Part shown: positions 9,000 to 18,880 of the stretch, one piece after another | Numbering within the stretch: the stretch's first letter is position 1 | Layout of the letters: each line of letters begins with the position of its first letter | Source: an uncultured Clostridia bacterium | Lineage (GTDB): Bacteria; Bacillota; Clostridia; TANB77; CAG-508 | DNA: 55,465 bases | Reading direction: 5' to 3' | Assembly (NCBI GenBank): GCA_949280815.1 | Contig: CASDJM010000007.1 | Span: 1-55,465 of the forward strand | Position numbers and translations under genes: made by a program | The notes under the pieces: model-generated | What the model was told of the DNA's origin: nothing | The model's input: only the letters and a program-made list of their open reading frames with translations | Database searches by the model: none

Positions 9000-9028
9000 T
9001 TGTCTTTTTTTTCCATTTGAGATATAAT
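9000..9028 (+). promoter_or_regulatory. Promoter of murD
   Basis: TTGTCT (9000-9005), 17 bases, then a consensus TATAAT (9023-9028), 53 bases before the murD start. Confidence 0.65.
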
Positions 9029-9080
9029 GGGAAAAAGCACAAAAAATAAGAAAGAGAATATAATGAACGGGAGGCATACT

Positions 9081-10481
9081 ATGAGTTTAAAAAATGAAAA
9101 ATTAGAAGAGTTTAACGAATACATAAAATTCAGAAAAGTGGCTATTATAGGATTAGGTGTTAGCAACTTACCATTATTAGATTATATGTACGAAAAAAAG
9201 GCAAGAGTCACCGTTTTTGATGAAAGAAATATCGAAGCGATTCCAAAGCAAGTAATGGACAAAATAACAACATATGGATTTGAATTTGCCTTAGGAAAAA
9301 ATTGTTTAGAGAACTTAAAAGGATTTGATGTTATTTTCCGTTCGCCAAGTTGTCTGCCAACAAGATTTGAATTACAACAAGAAGAAAACAGAGGAGCAAT
9401 TGTTACAACAGAAATTGAAATGTTAATGAAAATGTGTCCCTGTAAAATCATTGGTGTTACAGGAAGTGATGGAAAAACTACCACAACTAGTTTAATTGCT
9501 AGTATTTTGCAAAAAGCTAATTATCATGTTTTTTTAGGTGGAAACATAGGAACCCCTTTGTTTACACGACTTCTAGAAATCACACCAGAAGATATTGTGG
9601 TATTAGAATTAAGTAGTTTCCAACTCATGGGAATGGAAATCAGCCCAGATATTGCTGTTATCACTAATATAACACCAAATCATTTAAATATTCATAAAGA
9701 TTACGAAGAATATATGGAAGCTAAGAAAAATATTTTCAAATATCAAAACGAAAATGGTATTTTAATTTTAAATCACGATAATGAGATTACTAAAAATTGT
9801 GCTAAAGAGGCAAATGGAAAAGTAATATTCTTTAGTAGTAAAGAAAAATTAGATAATGGCTTCATCGTAGATGGCAAAGTAATAAAAGAATGTGAAGATA
9901 AGATAAGAAAACATATTTTTTATGGTGATGATGCTATTTTACGAGGAAACCATAATTTAGAAAATATAGCAACAGCAATTGCTACAACCAAAACATTAGT
10001 ATCTATCGATGATAGTATTGAAGCAATTAAAGAGTTTAAACCTGTGGAGCATAGAATTGAATTGATTAAAGAAATAGACCAAGTTAAATGGTATAATGAT
10101 TCATCAAGTTCCTCTCCAACTAGAACTTTATCAGGTTTGAATGCTTTTGATGAAGATATTGTATTAATTGCTGGTGGCTATGACAAGAATTTGGATTATG
10201 AACCTCTTGCGAAACCAATTGTCCAAAAAGTAAAAGCTTTGCTATTAATTGGTCAGACTTCTGGTAAGATTTTTGATGTGGTGAAAGAAGAATTGGAAAA
10301 CCAAAAAAAAGATTTACCTATTTATATGTGCGAAAGCTTAGCACAAACCGTGACAATGGCAAAGAAGTTAGCCAAACCAGGAAGTGTTGTTTTGTTTTCA
10401 CCAGCAAGTGCAAGTTTTGATATGTTTAAGGATTTTGCGGATCGAGGAAAACAGTTTAAAAAATTAGTGAATGAATTATAA
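9081..10481 (+). CDS. murD: UDP-N-acetylmuramoylalanine--D-glutamate ligase MurD
   Basis: This protein of about 466 residues adds D-Glu to UDP-MurNAc-L-Ala in cytoplasmic peptidoglycan synthesis. An N-terminal Rossmann-like UDP-binding domain (VAIIGLGVSNLP) is followed by the Mur-ligase ATP loop GVTGSDGKTTTTSLI, the central motif LELSSFQLMGME, ITNITPNHLNIHKDYEEYMEAK with the Mg-site His, and the C-terminal domain (WYNDSSSSSPTRTLSGL, LIAGGYDKNLDY). Length is normal for MurD. The ATG at 9081, behind GGGAGGC, was preferred to upstream frame extension. It stands apart from any mur/dcw cluster. Confidence 0.93.
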   Translation: MSLKNEKLEEFNEYIKFRKVAIIGLGVSNLPLLDYMYEKKARVTVFDERNIEAIPKQVMDKITTYGFEFALGKNCLENLKGFDVIFRSPSCLPTRFELQQEENRGAIVTTEIEMLMKMCPCKIIGVTGSDGKTTTTSLIASILQKANYHVFLGGNIGTPLFTRLLEITPEDIVVLELSSFQLMGMEISPDIAVITNITPNHLNIHKDYEEYMEAKKNIFKYQNENGILILNHDNEITKNCAKEANGKVIFFSSKEKLDNGFIVDGKVIKECEDKIRKHIFYGDDAILRGNHNLENIATAIATTKTLVSIDDSIEAIKEFKPVEHRIELIKEIDQVKWYNDSSSSSPTRTLSGLNAFDEDIVLIAGGYDKNLDYEPLAKPIVQKVKALLLIGQTSGKIFDVVKEELENQKKDLPIYMCESLAQTVTMAKKLAKPGSVVLFSPASASFDMFKDFADRGKQFKKLVNEL

Positions 10482-10547
10482 TTTGTCACAATTGAATCTC
10501 TTTTTAATAAAATATAGTTAGATATATTTTATTAAGGAGGTTATGGT

Positions 10548-11141
10548 ATGCATAACGAATCATATGAAGAATACATAAGGAGCATTTTAGGCTATCCATA
10601 TTACAATAGTAGTTGTTATGAAAGCGATTACAATTTCAATAGGAGAAATCAGATAAACAATGAAACAAATAGCCAACTAGAAGCTTGTTATCCAGAAATC
10701 TACAAGGTCGTATATCCTATGGTCAACAAAGCATGTAGTAATAATACAAAACCAATTACATCCGAATTAATTGATGAATTGACAAATGAAATTTATACAG
10801 CAGTAGAAAATGATACTGAAATCAACATTAATATTAATCTAACAAATGAGATACAATCAACTGGAAATCGAAATACTTCAAGCTGTGTAAAAACAGAAAC
10901 TACCAAAGAGATTCCGCAAAACAGGGGAGAAGATAGGCAATTTAGAAATCGAGGATTACAAGATTTAATTCGAATTTTATTAATTAGAGAATTATTAGGA
11001 AGACCAGGTGGCTTTCCAGGAAATCGTCCGCCATTTCCACCTAATAGACCACCGATGAGACCGCCATTCCCAGGTGGCCCAGGAGGAGGAAGACCACCAA
11101 TGATGCCGAGAAGTAATTATTTAGAAGATATTTATGAATAA
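10548..11141 (+). CDS. Pro/Gly-rich C-terminal-tail protein of unknown function
   Basis: This 197-residue protein has a polar N-terminal region with Tyr/Asn/Ser (residues 1-50), a helical, acidic middle, and a C-terminal tail (about 150-185) of PPFPPNRPPMRPPFPGGPGG type. There is no signal peptide or membrane segment. Such tails occur in clostridial spore coat and cell-surface-associated proteins, but no family is recognised. The ATG follows AAGGAGG. It stands alone between murD and a terminator at 11179. Confidence 0.7.
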   Translation: MHNESYEEYIRSILGYPYYNSSCYESDYNFNRRNQINNETNSQLEACYPEIYKVVYPMVNKACSNNTKPITSELIDELTNEIYTAVENDTEINININLTNEIQSTGNRNTSSCVKTETTKEIPQNRGEDRQFRNRGLQDLIRILLIRELLGRPGGFPGNRPPFPPNRPPMRPPFPGGPGGGRPPMMPRSNYLEDIYE

Positions 11142-11178
11142 ATACACAAAAAAGTCAATAATTTTTTCAAAAAATTCC

Positions 11179-11212
11179 ATATATGCAAATTAATTTTTGC
11201 ATATATTTTTTT
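11179..11212 (+). terminator. Rho-independent terminator
   Basis: ATATATGCAAA pairs perfectly with TTTGCATATAT across a five-base loop and is followed by a T-run. It ends the transcript of the Pro/Gly-rich gene. Confidence 0.75.
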
Positions 11213-11259
11213 AATTTGCAAAAAATAAAAATGAGAATTTTTGAAAGGTGGTAAAAACA

Positions 11260-11706
11260 ATGAAAGTAAAAGAATGTATGTGTAATGATGTATGCTGCGT
11301 AAAACCTGATACCAATTTAAATCAAGTAGCAAAACTAATGAGTGAAAATCATATAGGATGTATACCTGTTTGTGATGACAACAATTGTATCTGTGGAATT
11401 GTAACAGATCGAGATATATTACTTCGTGCAGTAGCCTGCGAGAAAGATACCAAAACCTGTGCTGTCAGTGATGTTATGACTTGCAATGTATGTACTTGTA
11501 CAGAAGATGAAGAAATGACAAACGCAGAAAGCAAAATGTCTCAAAATCAAATTAGAAGACTACCAGTCTGTGACCAAAATAATAAAGTAGTAGGAATTTT
11601 AACATTAGGAGATTTAGCACAAAATGATAGAGAATTAGGAAAACAAGAAGTATGTAACACAATAGAAGGTATATGTAATTGCCATGAGCATAAAAATGCA
11701 GAATAA
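11260..11706 (+). CDS. Two-CBS-domain protein
   Basis: This 148-residue protein consists of two CBS repeats: VKECMCNDVCCVKPDTNL ... GIVTDRDILLRAV, and VSDVMTCNVCTC ... VVGILTLGDLAQ. CBS pairs form Bateman modules that sense adenine nucleotides or similar ligands in the cytoplasm. Cysteines are unusually frequent (CMCNDVCC, CNVCTC, CNTIEGICNC), which may reflect metal or redox sensitivity. The ATG at 11260 was chosen over an upstream GTG because GAAAGGTGG lies just before it. Confidence 0.85.
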   Translation: MKVKECMCNDVCCVKPDTNLNQVAKLMSENHIGCIPVCDDNNCICGIVTDRDILLRAVACEKDTKTCAVSDVMTCNVCTCTEDEEMTNAESKMSQNQIRRLPVCDQNNKVVGILTLGDLAQNDRELGKQEVCNTIEGICNCHEHKNAE

Positions 11707-11716
11707 TTTCTAATTA

Positions 11717-11743
11717 AGAACGGATAATATTCCGTTCTTTTAC
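11717..11743 (+). terminator. Rho-independent terminator after the CBS gene
   Basis: AAGAACGGA pairs with TCCGTTCTT, followed by TTTTAC. Confidence 0.65.
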
Positions 11744-11768
11744 ATAGAATAAAGAGGGAGGAAGAAAA

Positions 11769-12866
11769 ATGATCATTGATATTGCTTATTGGACAAGGGT
11801 GATAAAAAATATATTATATGTTGTTTTACTTTTATTAGGATTATGGATTGCTTTAAAGCTTTCTATTTTTTATATGCCATTTTTAATTGCTTTTGTTATA
11901 TCTCTTATGATAGAACCAGCCATAAAATGGATTATGGAAAAAACAAAATTAAGCAGAAGAACTAGCTCAATCATTATTTTTGCCATAGTATCTATAATTA
12001 TTCTAGGAAGTTTAGCTTGGGTTTTAATCACTCTATTTTCAGAATCTTCTAGTTTATTACAAAGCTTAAATGATTATTTTGATAAAGCTTACATACAGTT
12101 TCAGGCACTCATAGATCGATTTGATTTTGACAAAATTCATTTATCAGATGAAATATTAAATGTTGTTCAAAATTCTACTGGTGATTTATTAGAAACTGTT
12201 TCCAATTGGCTAAGAAATGCTTTAACAGGATTAATCAACCTAGTTACTAGTTTACCTTCCATTGCTATTTGCATTGGTATCACAGTAGTTGCTCTATATT
12301 TTATTTGTGTTGACAAAATTTATATATTAGACCAAATCGAGCATCATTTACCAAAAGTATGGGTAAAAAAAATAGGGAGCCATCTACATGATTTAATTCA
12401 AACCTTAGGAGGTTATTTAAAAGCAGAGGCTACCTTAATTTTAATATCCTTTATCATTTCTTTAATCGGATTATATATCTTACAATTCACAGGATTCAAT
12501 ATACATTATCCTTTATTAATGGCATTATTTATTGGTTTTGTAGATGCTCTTCCCATCCTTGGTTCTGGAACAGTCATGGTACCTTGGGCTATCATTTGTG
12601 CCATTAATGGGGACTTTAACTTAGGAATTGCTATTATTGTTTTGTTAATTATTATGTCAGTTGCTAGACAAATATTAGAACCTAAATTAGTCAGCAAAAA
12701 TATAGGAGTCCATCCAATCTTTACTTTAATTGCTATGTATACTGGTTTTAAAGTAATTGGAATCATGGGATTGTTAATTGGACCAATTGTACTAATCATA
12801 TTCAAAAATATCTTTGCTAGTCTAATCGACCAAGGAGTATTTAAAACAATTTTCGACAGAAGATGA
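11769..12866 (+). CDS. ytvI: AI-2E transporter-family membrane protein, YtvI-like
   Basis: This 365-residue polytopic protein has about seven or eight membrane helices and the family's amphipathic central region. The conserved C-terminal part is clear: FIGFVDALPILGSGTVMVPWAI and RQILEPKLVSKNIGVHPIFTL. Length and sequence style match the sporulation membrane protein YtvI of Bacillus and Clostridia rather than the autoinducer exporter TqsA; the substrate is unknown. The ATG follows AGGGAGGAAG. The stop codon lies inside the left end of a family A repeat. Confidence 0.8.
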   Translation: MIIDIAYWTRVIKNILYVVLLLLGLWIALKLSIFYMPFLIAFVISLMIEPAIKWIMEKTKLSRRTSSIIIFAIVSIIILGSLAWVLITLFSESSSLLQSLNDYFDKAYIQFQALIDRFDFDKIHLSDEILNVVQNSTGDLLETVSNWLRNALTGLINLVTSLPSIAICIGITVVALYFICVDKIYILDQIEHHLPKVWVKKIGSHLHDLIQTLGGYLKAEATLILISFIISLIGLYILQFTGFNIHYPLLMALFIGFVDALPILGSGTVMVPWAIICAINGDFNLGIAIIVLLIIMSVARQILEPKLVSKNIGVHPIFTLIAMYTGFKVIGIMGLLIGPIVLIIFKNIFASLIDQGVFKTIFDRR

Positions 12867-13061
12867 TTTTGAGGACAAAGGAAAAAATCATAATGTATGG
12901 TCAAATATCTTTCTATGTTAATCTATATTATTTTTTGCCTCACAACTACGAAGAAAATTCTCTAGGGCTAACTACCTCGGTCTGCAAAATAATATAGATT
13001 AACATTTAGAATACTTTATTTGATTCACATCATGATTTTTTCTTCCATCCCCAAAATCATC
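12863..13061. repeat. Palindromic MITE-like repeat, family A, copy 2
   Basis: The left end ATGATTTTGAGGACAAAGG and the reversed right end ATGATTTTGGGGATGGAAG both continue into AAAAAATCAT. An inner pair, GTTAATCTATATTATTTT and AAAATAATATAGATTAAC, forms a second long stem. It lies between convergent ytvI and guaA and could serve as a bidirectional terminator. Confidence 0.7.
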
Positions 13062-13077
13062 TTCAGTCTTAAAAGAA

Positions 13078-14613
13078 TTATTCCCATTCGATGGTTGCTG
13101 GTGGTTTTGAAGTAATGTCATATACTACTCGATTGACATGGTTTACTTCATTCACAATACGTGATGACACTTTTTCTAATATTTCATAAGGTATTTTGCT
13201 CCAAACACCTGTCATAAAGTCTGTTGTTTCAACAGCTCGAAGGGCTATGGTGTAGTCATATGTTCTTTCATCTCCCATAACACCAACAGATTTTAGATTA
13301 GTTAATACCGCAAAATATTGGTTAATCCTTTTGTGAAGTCCTACGTTAGCAATTTCCTCTCTGAAAATGCTGTCTGCCTCTTTTAATATATTTAGTTTGT
13401 CGTCTGTAATATCCCCAATGACTCGAATGGCTAGTCCTGGTCCAGGGAATGGTTGGCGATAAACTAAGTTTTCTGGAATTCCTAGTTCTAATCCTGTTTT
13501 TCTAACTTCATCTTTGAATAAGTCTCTTAATGGTTCTACAATTTCCTTAAAATCTACATAGTCAGGTAGTCCTCCCACATTATGATGGCTTTTGATAACA
13601 GAACTTTTTCCTAAACCACTTTCAATGACATCAGGGTAAATGGTTCCTTGTACTAAAAAGTCAACAGTTCCAATTTTTTGTGCTTCTTCTTCAAAAACTC
13701 GTATAAATTCTTCTCCAATGATTTTTCTTTTTGTTTCTGGGTCAGAAACACTAGCTAATTTTTCTAAAAATCTATCTTTTGCGTTTACTCTAATTAAATT
13801 GATATCAAATTGATTTCTGAAAATTTCTTCGACTTCGTCACCTTCATTTTTACGAAGAAGTCCATGGTCAACAAAGATACAGGTTAAATTTTTGCCAATT
13901 GCTTTAGATAATAATACAGCTGCCACAGATGAATCGACACCACCAGATAAGGCACATAGGGCTTTTTTGTCTCCGATTTTTTCTTTTAATTTTTGGATAC
14001 TTTCTTGTGCAAAAGAGCTAATTAACCAATCTCCTGTACAATGACAAATGTTAAATAAAAAATTTTTGATGACTTGAATTCCATTAACAGAGTTATTTAC
14101 TTCAGGATGAAATTGAATACCATAAAGCTTCTTTTCTGGATTTTCCATTGCCGCATTTGGACAAGATGGGGTAGAGCCAATATTTCTAAATCCTTCTGGC
14201 ACAGTTTCTACATAATCAGTATGACTCATTAAAAATGGATTAGTATCTTCAAATCCTTGTAAAAGTAACGAAGAGTTGTCGATTGAAACATCGATTGTTC
14301 CATATTCACGTTTGTTTGCTCTAGCTACTTTTCCGCCTAATGTGTAGGTCATCAATTGCATACCATAACAAATACCAAGTACTGGTATTCCTAAATCAAA
14401 AATTCCTTCTGCACATCGTGGAGATTCTTCTCCATATACACTAGCAGGTCCTCCTGTAAAGATGATTCCTTTTGGATTTTTTTGTTTGATTTCTTCGATT
14501 GATAGGTTAAAGGGTACTACTTCTGAATAAACATTACATTCTCTTACTCGTCTTGCGATTAGTTGATTGTATTGTCCTCCAAAGTCTAGGATTAAAATTA
14601 ATTCATTTTTCAC
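13078..14613 (-). CDS. guaA: GMP synthase (glutamine-hydrolysing)
   Basis: This 511-residue enzyme makes GMP from XMP, ATP and glutamine. N-terminal class I amidotransferase domain: catalytic Cys in [10 protein letters not shown], His/Glu in [11 protein letters not shown] pyrophosphatase domain: P-loop [15 protein letters not shown]-terminal dimerisation domain: [16 protein letters not shown] through the end TIEWE. Length is normal for the family. The start is GTG at 14613 with GGAGG eight bases upstream. No guanine riboswitch was recognised upstream. Confidence 0.95.
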   Translation of the reverse strand: MKNELILILDFGGQYNQLIARRVRECNVYSEVVPFNLSIEEIKQKNPKGIIFTGGPASVYGEESPRCAEGIFDLGIPVLGICYGMQLMTYTLGGKVARANKREYGTIDVSIDNSSLLLQGFEDTNPFLMSHTDYVETVPEGFRNIGSTPSCPNAAMENPEKKLYGIQFHPEVNNSVNGIQVIKNFLFNICHCTGDWLISSFAQESIQKLKEKIGDKKALCALSGGVDSSVAAVLLSKAIGKNLTCIFVDHGLLRKNEGDEVEEIFRNQFDINLIRVNAKDRFLEKLASVSDPETKRKIIGEEFIRVFEEEAQKIGTVDFLVQGTIYPDVIESGLGKSSVIKSHHNVGGLPDYVDFKEIVEPLRDLFKDEVRKTGLELGIPENLVYRQPFPGPGLAIRVIGDITDDKLNILKEADSIFREEIANVGLHKRINQYFAVLTNLKSVGVMGDERTYDYTIALRAVETTDFMTGVWSKIPYEILEKVSSRIVNEVNHVNRVVYDITSKPPATIEWE

Positions 14614-14746
14614 TTGTTTTACCTCCGCAATAAATTTGTATTATTTTATCATGTTTTGCAGGAAAAGTAAAGAAATGATAGAAAATACTGTTACTTGAAT
14701 TATCTGAAAGTATTGAAAATATTCAGGAACAGCTAAAAATGCCATA

Positions 14747-15301
14747 TTAAAGTAATCCGCTTGTTGGAATATAGGTTTCATCAGGTGGATATACAAACTC
14801 TTCACTTGGTTTATCAACTTTCTTCATTTCTGTAACTTGAACAATTGGCATATCGCCATGATAGTCGCTCTTGACAACTTTTCCTGTTATTTCTACCCAA
14901 GTATCATCTTCAAAATCTTTGGCTTTTTCACACTCACACAAAAAGCCAACTACAACGGATTGAAAATCAGAAGAAACAATCATATTTCTTGCTAATACAA
15001 ATTGATTTTCCTTTAAATCTAATACACGATAAACATATCCTGTAAAATTAATTTGAATCCCTACATAATCATCAATATTTTCATGAACTGTTTTTAATAT
15101 ATTAGTATAGTTAGAAGTCGACAGTTTTGTGATTCTGTTTTGAGGTAGACAAGAAGATTTTTCGTGAGAATTACTTGCTCCATTAAATACTTTGAAACTT
15201 ACAATTCCAACAATGATAATGACAAGAATAACAACTCCTATAAAGAAATATTTAAAAGTTTTACTTCCATTAATTTTAACATTATATACAAACATAATCA
15301 T
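14747..15301 (-). CDS. Membrane-anchored DUF1980-like protein
   Basis: This 184-residue protein has one N-terminal membrane helix (about residues 16-37) and an extracytoplasmic domain resembling DUF1980, the C-terminal part of the YcgQ/TIGR03943 family: YVGIQINFTGYVYRV, NQFVLARNMIVS, VVVGFLCECE and DDTWVEITGKVV. Family members usually have a Cys pair after the LARxMI motif; here it reads SSDFQ. They sit beside permeases (YcgR), but none is adjacent here. Function is unknown. Confidence 0.6.
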   Translation of the reverse strand: MIMFVYNVKINGSKTFKYFFIGVVILVIIIVGIVSFKVFNGASNSHEKSSCLPQNRITKLSTSNYTNILKTVHENIDDYVGIQINFTGYVYRVLDLKENQFVLARNMIVSSDFQSVVVGFLCECEKAKDFEDDTWVEITGKVVKSDYHGDMPIVQVTEMKKVDKPSEEFVYPPDETYIPTSGLL

Positions 15302-15376
15302 CCTCTTTTCTATTCATAATACTATTACTTGAATTTATGTGAAAAGATAAAAAATATTCTTGAAATTTATGAGATG

Positions 15377-15784
15377 CTACTGTTCATCCAATGCTGTCAA
15401 CCTAACTCTAAAATCCTACAAGCGTTAATTTTAATTAAATAAATATTAAAAATACAGCTGAACAATACCCGAAAACAGGACCCTTTCTTCTAACTGTATT
15501 TTAAATATTTCTAAAGCTATTTCGGTCACATTCAAAATTTCGTAAATATTGATATAGTAGCATTTGAACGTGAAAGAAGCTCATTTTATTCGATTAGAAT
15601 TTTTTAATATTTGTAAGGCACACCGAGAATTTGAAGAAATATTTTATAGATTACCTGTTTTTATATAAGTAGTAAATACTATTAAATTAGTACTTATAGG
15701 ATTTTGGAGTTAGGTTGACGGCATTGAATGTTCAGCCTTATTATTTGTTGTTCTTGTGAGAAAAGAGCAAGGCTGACCAGTAAC
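15377..15784. repeat. Family C palindrome split by a family B insertion
   Basis: The left stub CTACTGTTCA and the right part TGTTCAGCC ... GGCTGACCAGTAAC together reproduce the intact 61-bp palindrome at 43477-43537. They are separated by the family B element at 15389-15726, and TGTTCA occurs on both sides (15381-15386, 15729-15734) like a 6-bp target duplication. The 590-bp gap before secA contains only these repeats. Confidence 0.75.
15389..15726. repeat. Family B MITE with internal family D sequence
   Basis: Terminal inverted repeats are CAATGCTGTCAACCTAACTC and, at the other end, the complement of CAATGCCGTCAACCTAACTC. The interior 15503-15654 is the reverse complement, with few differences, of 44160-44306, including a stretch with TATTGATATAGTAGCATTTG. 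No ORF is evident. Confidence 0.75.
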
Positions 15785-15892
15785 TATGAGACAAGGGTTT
15801 TTTCAAATTTTCTCAAAAATACTTGCTAAAAAACAATTTTAATGATATAGTAACGAAGTGAAAATATAAACCTAGAAGGAAGGAATACAAAA

Positions 15893-18649
15893 ATGAGTAT
15901 ATTAAATAAAATTTTCAAATCATACAGTGAAAAAGAAGTAAAAAGAATTATGCCATTAGTAGAGAAAATCAATGGATTAGAAGAAAAAATATCAAAATTA
16001 AGTGATAGTGAATTAAGAGGAAAAACACAATATTTTAAAAAGCAATTAGAAGAAGGTAAAACACTAGATGACATATTACCAGAAGCCTTTGCTGTTGTAA
16101 GAGAAGCTTCTAAAAGAGTATTAGGGATGAGACACTTTGATGTCCAACTAATCGGTGGAATCATCTTACACCAAGGAAGAATCGCAGAAATGAAAACAGG
16201 AGAAGGAAAAACCTTAGTAGCTACCTTACCAGTTTACTTAAATGCCTTAGAAGGAAAAGGAGTTCATGTTATTACTGTCAACGATTATCTTGCCAAAAGA
16301 GATAGTGAATGGATGGGAAAATTATATAAATTTTTAGGACTAACTGTTGGATTAGTAATTGCAGGAATGGAGCCACAAGAAAAGCAAAATGCCTACAATG
16401 CAGATGTAACTTATGGTACCAACAATGAATTTGGATTTGACTATTTGAGAGATAATATGGTTATTTATCAAAACCAATTAGTACAAAGAGGATTGCACTA
16501 TGCAATTGTCGACGAAATTGATAGTATTTTAATCGATGAAGCACGTACCCCTTTGATTATATCTGGTAGAGCCAATGAATCATCTGATTTATATAGAAAA
16601 GCTAACAACTTTGTTAAAAATCTATCACCTAAAGTTATTGTAGAAGAAGATATCAAAGACTTTAACCAAGCTGAAGACAATGAAAAATATGACTACATTG
16701 TTGACTTAAAAGCTAAATCTGCTTCTTTAACACAAAAAGGTATCAAAAAGGCAGAAGAAACCTTTGGGCTTGAAAACTTCAACGACCTAGAAAACTCAAC
16801 CTTAGTGCATCATGTCAATCAAGCATTACGAGCTCATGGTGTCATGAAAAAAGACATTGACTACATTGTAAAAGATGGGGAAGTACTAATCGTTGACGAA
16901 TTTACAGGACGTATCATGTATGGTAGAAGATACAACAATGGTTTACATCAAGCCATTGAAGCCAAAGAAAATGTAAAAATTGCAGATGAATCTAAAACAT
17001 TAGCAACCATTACATTCCAAAACTTCTTTAGAATGTATGACAAATTATCTGGTATGACAGGTACTGCTATGACAGAAGAAGGAGAATTCGAAGAAATTTA
17101 CAATTTAGACGTAGTAGAAATTCCAACCAATAAACCTATGGTTCGTGATGACCAAAATGATGTTATTTATAAAAATGAAAACGCTAAATTTAAAGCAATT
17201 GTAGAAAATATCAAGAAGAGTCATGAAAAAGGACAACCTGTATTAGTTGGAACAGTATCCATTGAAAAATCAGAAAAATTAAGCCAGTTATTGAAAAAAG
17301 AAGGTATTAAGCACGAAGTATTAAATGCAAAATATCATGAAAAAGAAGCTGAAATTGTAGCACAAGCAGGAAAAATGGGGGCTGTTACCATAGCAACCAA
17401 CATGGCAGGACGTGGTACTGACATTATGCTTGGTGGAAATAGTGAATTTTTAGCCAAAGAAGAAATGAGAAAAAATAAAGTCGCTCATGAATTAATCGAA
17501 GAAGCTGATACTTACTATGAAACAGATAACCAAGAAATTTTAAAAGCAAGAGAAGATTTCAGAAACTTAGTAAAAAAATATGACGAACAAATCAAAGAAG
17601 AAAAAGAAAAAGTAATATCTGCTGGTGGTTTAAAAATCATTGGTACAGAAAGACATGAATCAAGAAGAATTGACAATCAGTTACGTGGACGTTCTGGACG
17701 TCAAGGTGATAATGGTGAATCTAAATTCTACATCGGATTAGATGATGATTTAATGAAAATATTTGGTGGAGATGCGATTACTAGAGTTTACAATACATTA
17801 GGAGCAGACGAAAATATGCCAATTGATTCTAGAATTATTTCAAATGCTGTTGAAAATGCACAAAAGAAAGTAGAAGGTAGAAACTTTAGTATTCGTAAAA
17901 ATGTATTAAAATATGATGATGTTATGAATGCACAAAGAGAAATTATCTATAAACAAAGAAGACAAGTATTAGATGGTGAAAATATCCATGATAATATCAT
18001 CTCTATGATTGAATATATAGCAGACAATATGGTTGATATGTTTATCGATATCGAAACTTCTGAACTAAATGTAGAGTCTTTAAATACGGAAATAATCAAT
18101 ATTTTTGGTATTGACATGTTAGATTATATTAGAAAGAATCAAAACGATTCTGATGCCATTTCAGAAGAATTAAAGAAAAAAGCAATGGAAATCTATGCCG
18201 AAAAAGAACAAGAAATTGGTGCTGATGATATGAGAGAATTGGAAAGAGTTGTTATGCTCAAAGTCGTTGACGAAAAATGGATGAACCATATCGATAGTAT
18301 GGACGAATTGAAAAATGGTATTGGATTACGTGCTTATGGTCAAAAAGATCCAGTAGTTCAATATAGATTAGAAGGCTTTGATATGTTTGATGAAATGGTC
18401 AATGATATTAAAGTAGATGTTACTAAAATATTAATGCATATTAGACAGGGAGGAGAAGCTAAGAGACAAGAGACTGTTAAGATTACAGGTGCTGCTTTAG
18501 AGGCTATTCATAGTGTTGATGGTGGAGCTAAAATAGGAACTGATGTTGATAAAACAATTCGTAATGAAGGTCCTAAGATTGGTAGAAATGACCCTTGCCC
18601 TTGTGGAAGTGGGAAAAAATATAAAAATTGCTGTGGAAGAAATCAGTAA
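15893..18649 (+). CDS. secA: Preprotein translocase ATPase SecA
   Basis: This 918-residue protein is the motor of Sec export. Visible parts: Walker [18 protein letters not shown]-type box [24 protein letters not shown]2 motifs [22 protein letters not shown] and [11 protein letters not shown], the helical wing/scaffold region, and a C-terminal Zn-binding SEC-C tail, [15 protein letters not shown]. The ATG follows AGAAGGAAGG. In Firmicutes secA is normally followed by prfB; here an integrative element separates them, and a second, divergent copy of the SEC-C codons lies just before prfB. Confidence 0.96.
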   Translation: MSILNKIFKSYSEKEVKRIMPLVEKINGLEEKISKLSDSELRGKTQYFKKQLEEGKTLDDILPEAFAVVREASKRVLGMRHFDVQLIGGIILHQGRIAEMKTGEGKTLVATLPVYLNALEGKGVHVITVNDYLAKRDSEWMGKLYKFLGLTVGLVIAGMEPQEKQNAYNADVTYGTNNEFGFDYLRDNMVIYQNQLVQRGLHYAIVDEIDSILIDEARTPLIISGRANESSDLYRKANNFVKNLSPKVIVEEDIKDFNQAEDNEKYDYIVDLKAKSASLTQKGIKKAEETFGLENFNDLENSTLVHHVNQALRAHGVMKKDIDYIVKDGEVLIVDEFTGRIMYGRRYNNGLHQAIEAKENVKIADESKTLATITFQNFFRMYDKLSGMTGTAMTEEGEFEEIYNLDVVEIPTNKPMVRDDQNDVIYKNENAKFKAIVENIKKSHEKGQPVLVGTVSIEKSEKLSQLLKKEGIKHEVLNAKYHEKEAEIVAQAGKMGAVTIATNMAGRGTDIMLGGNSEFLAKEEMRKNKVAHELIEEADTYYETDNQEILKAREDFRNLVKKYDEQIKEEKEKVISAGGLKIIGTERHESRRIDNQLRGRSGRQGDNGESKFYIGLDDDLMKIFGGDAITRVYNTLGADENMPIDSRIISNAVENAQKKVEGRNFSIRKNVLKYDDVMNAQREIIYKQRRQVLDGENIHDNIISMIEYIADNMVDMFIDIETSELNVESLNTEIINIFGIDMLDYIRKNQNDSDAISEELKKKAMEIYAEKEQEIGADDMRELERVVMLKVVDEKWMNHIDSMDELKNGIGLRAYGQKDPVVQYRLEGFDMFDEMVNDIKVDVTKILMHIRQGGEAKRQETVKITGAALEAIHSVDGGAKIGTDVDKTIRNEGPKIGRNDPCPCGSGKKYKNCCGRNQ

Positions 18650-18702
18650 TATCAATACTTTCAGAGATTAAGTAAGTAGATATAAATATGAAAACATACC
18701 AA

Positions 18703-18726
18703 ATTGTTTGCATTTTGTTTGCAAAA
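18703..18726. repeat. Left 24-bp direct repeat of the integrative element (att or arm site)
   Basis: ATTGTTTGCATTTTGTTTGC followed by AAAA is identical at 25066-25089. It contains GTTTGCA twice; a further inverted copy, TGCAAAC, occurs near 18786. On the left it sits inside a hairpin of ATGAAAACAT and ATGTTTTCAT. Confidence 0.75.
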
Positions 18727-18810
18727 TGTTTTCATAGTTTAAAATAAAATCTCTGTAATACTTGAAAAATAAAGATATTTGCCTATGCAAACAAAGTGAA
18801 AATAAAATAT

Positions 18811-18845
18811 AGAAATGTTATCATTCGTGGTAGCATTTCTTTTTA
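18811..18845 (+). terminator. Rho-independent terminator upstream of the integrase
   Basis: GAAATGTTATCA pairs with TGGTAGCATTTC across a four-base loop and is followed by TTTTT. It would insulate the element from secA transcription. Confidence 0.75.
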
Positions 18846-18880
18846 GTTTACATTCGAAAAAATGAAAGGAGAAATAAAAA

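Noticed and set aside
8793..9077. 94-residue minus-strand ORF
   Set aside because: It overlaps the Asn-rich micro-protein in another frame and has no ribosome binding site.
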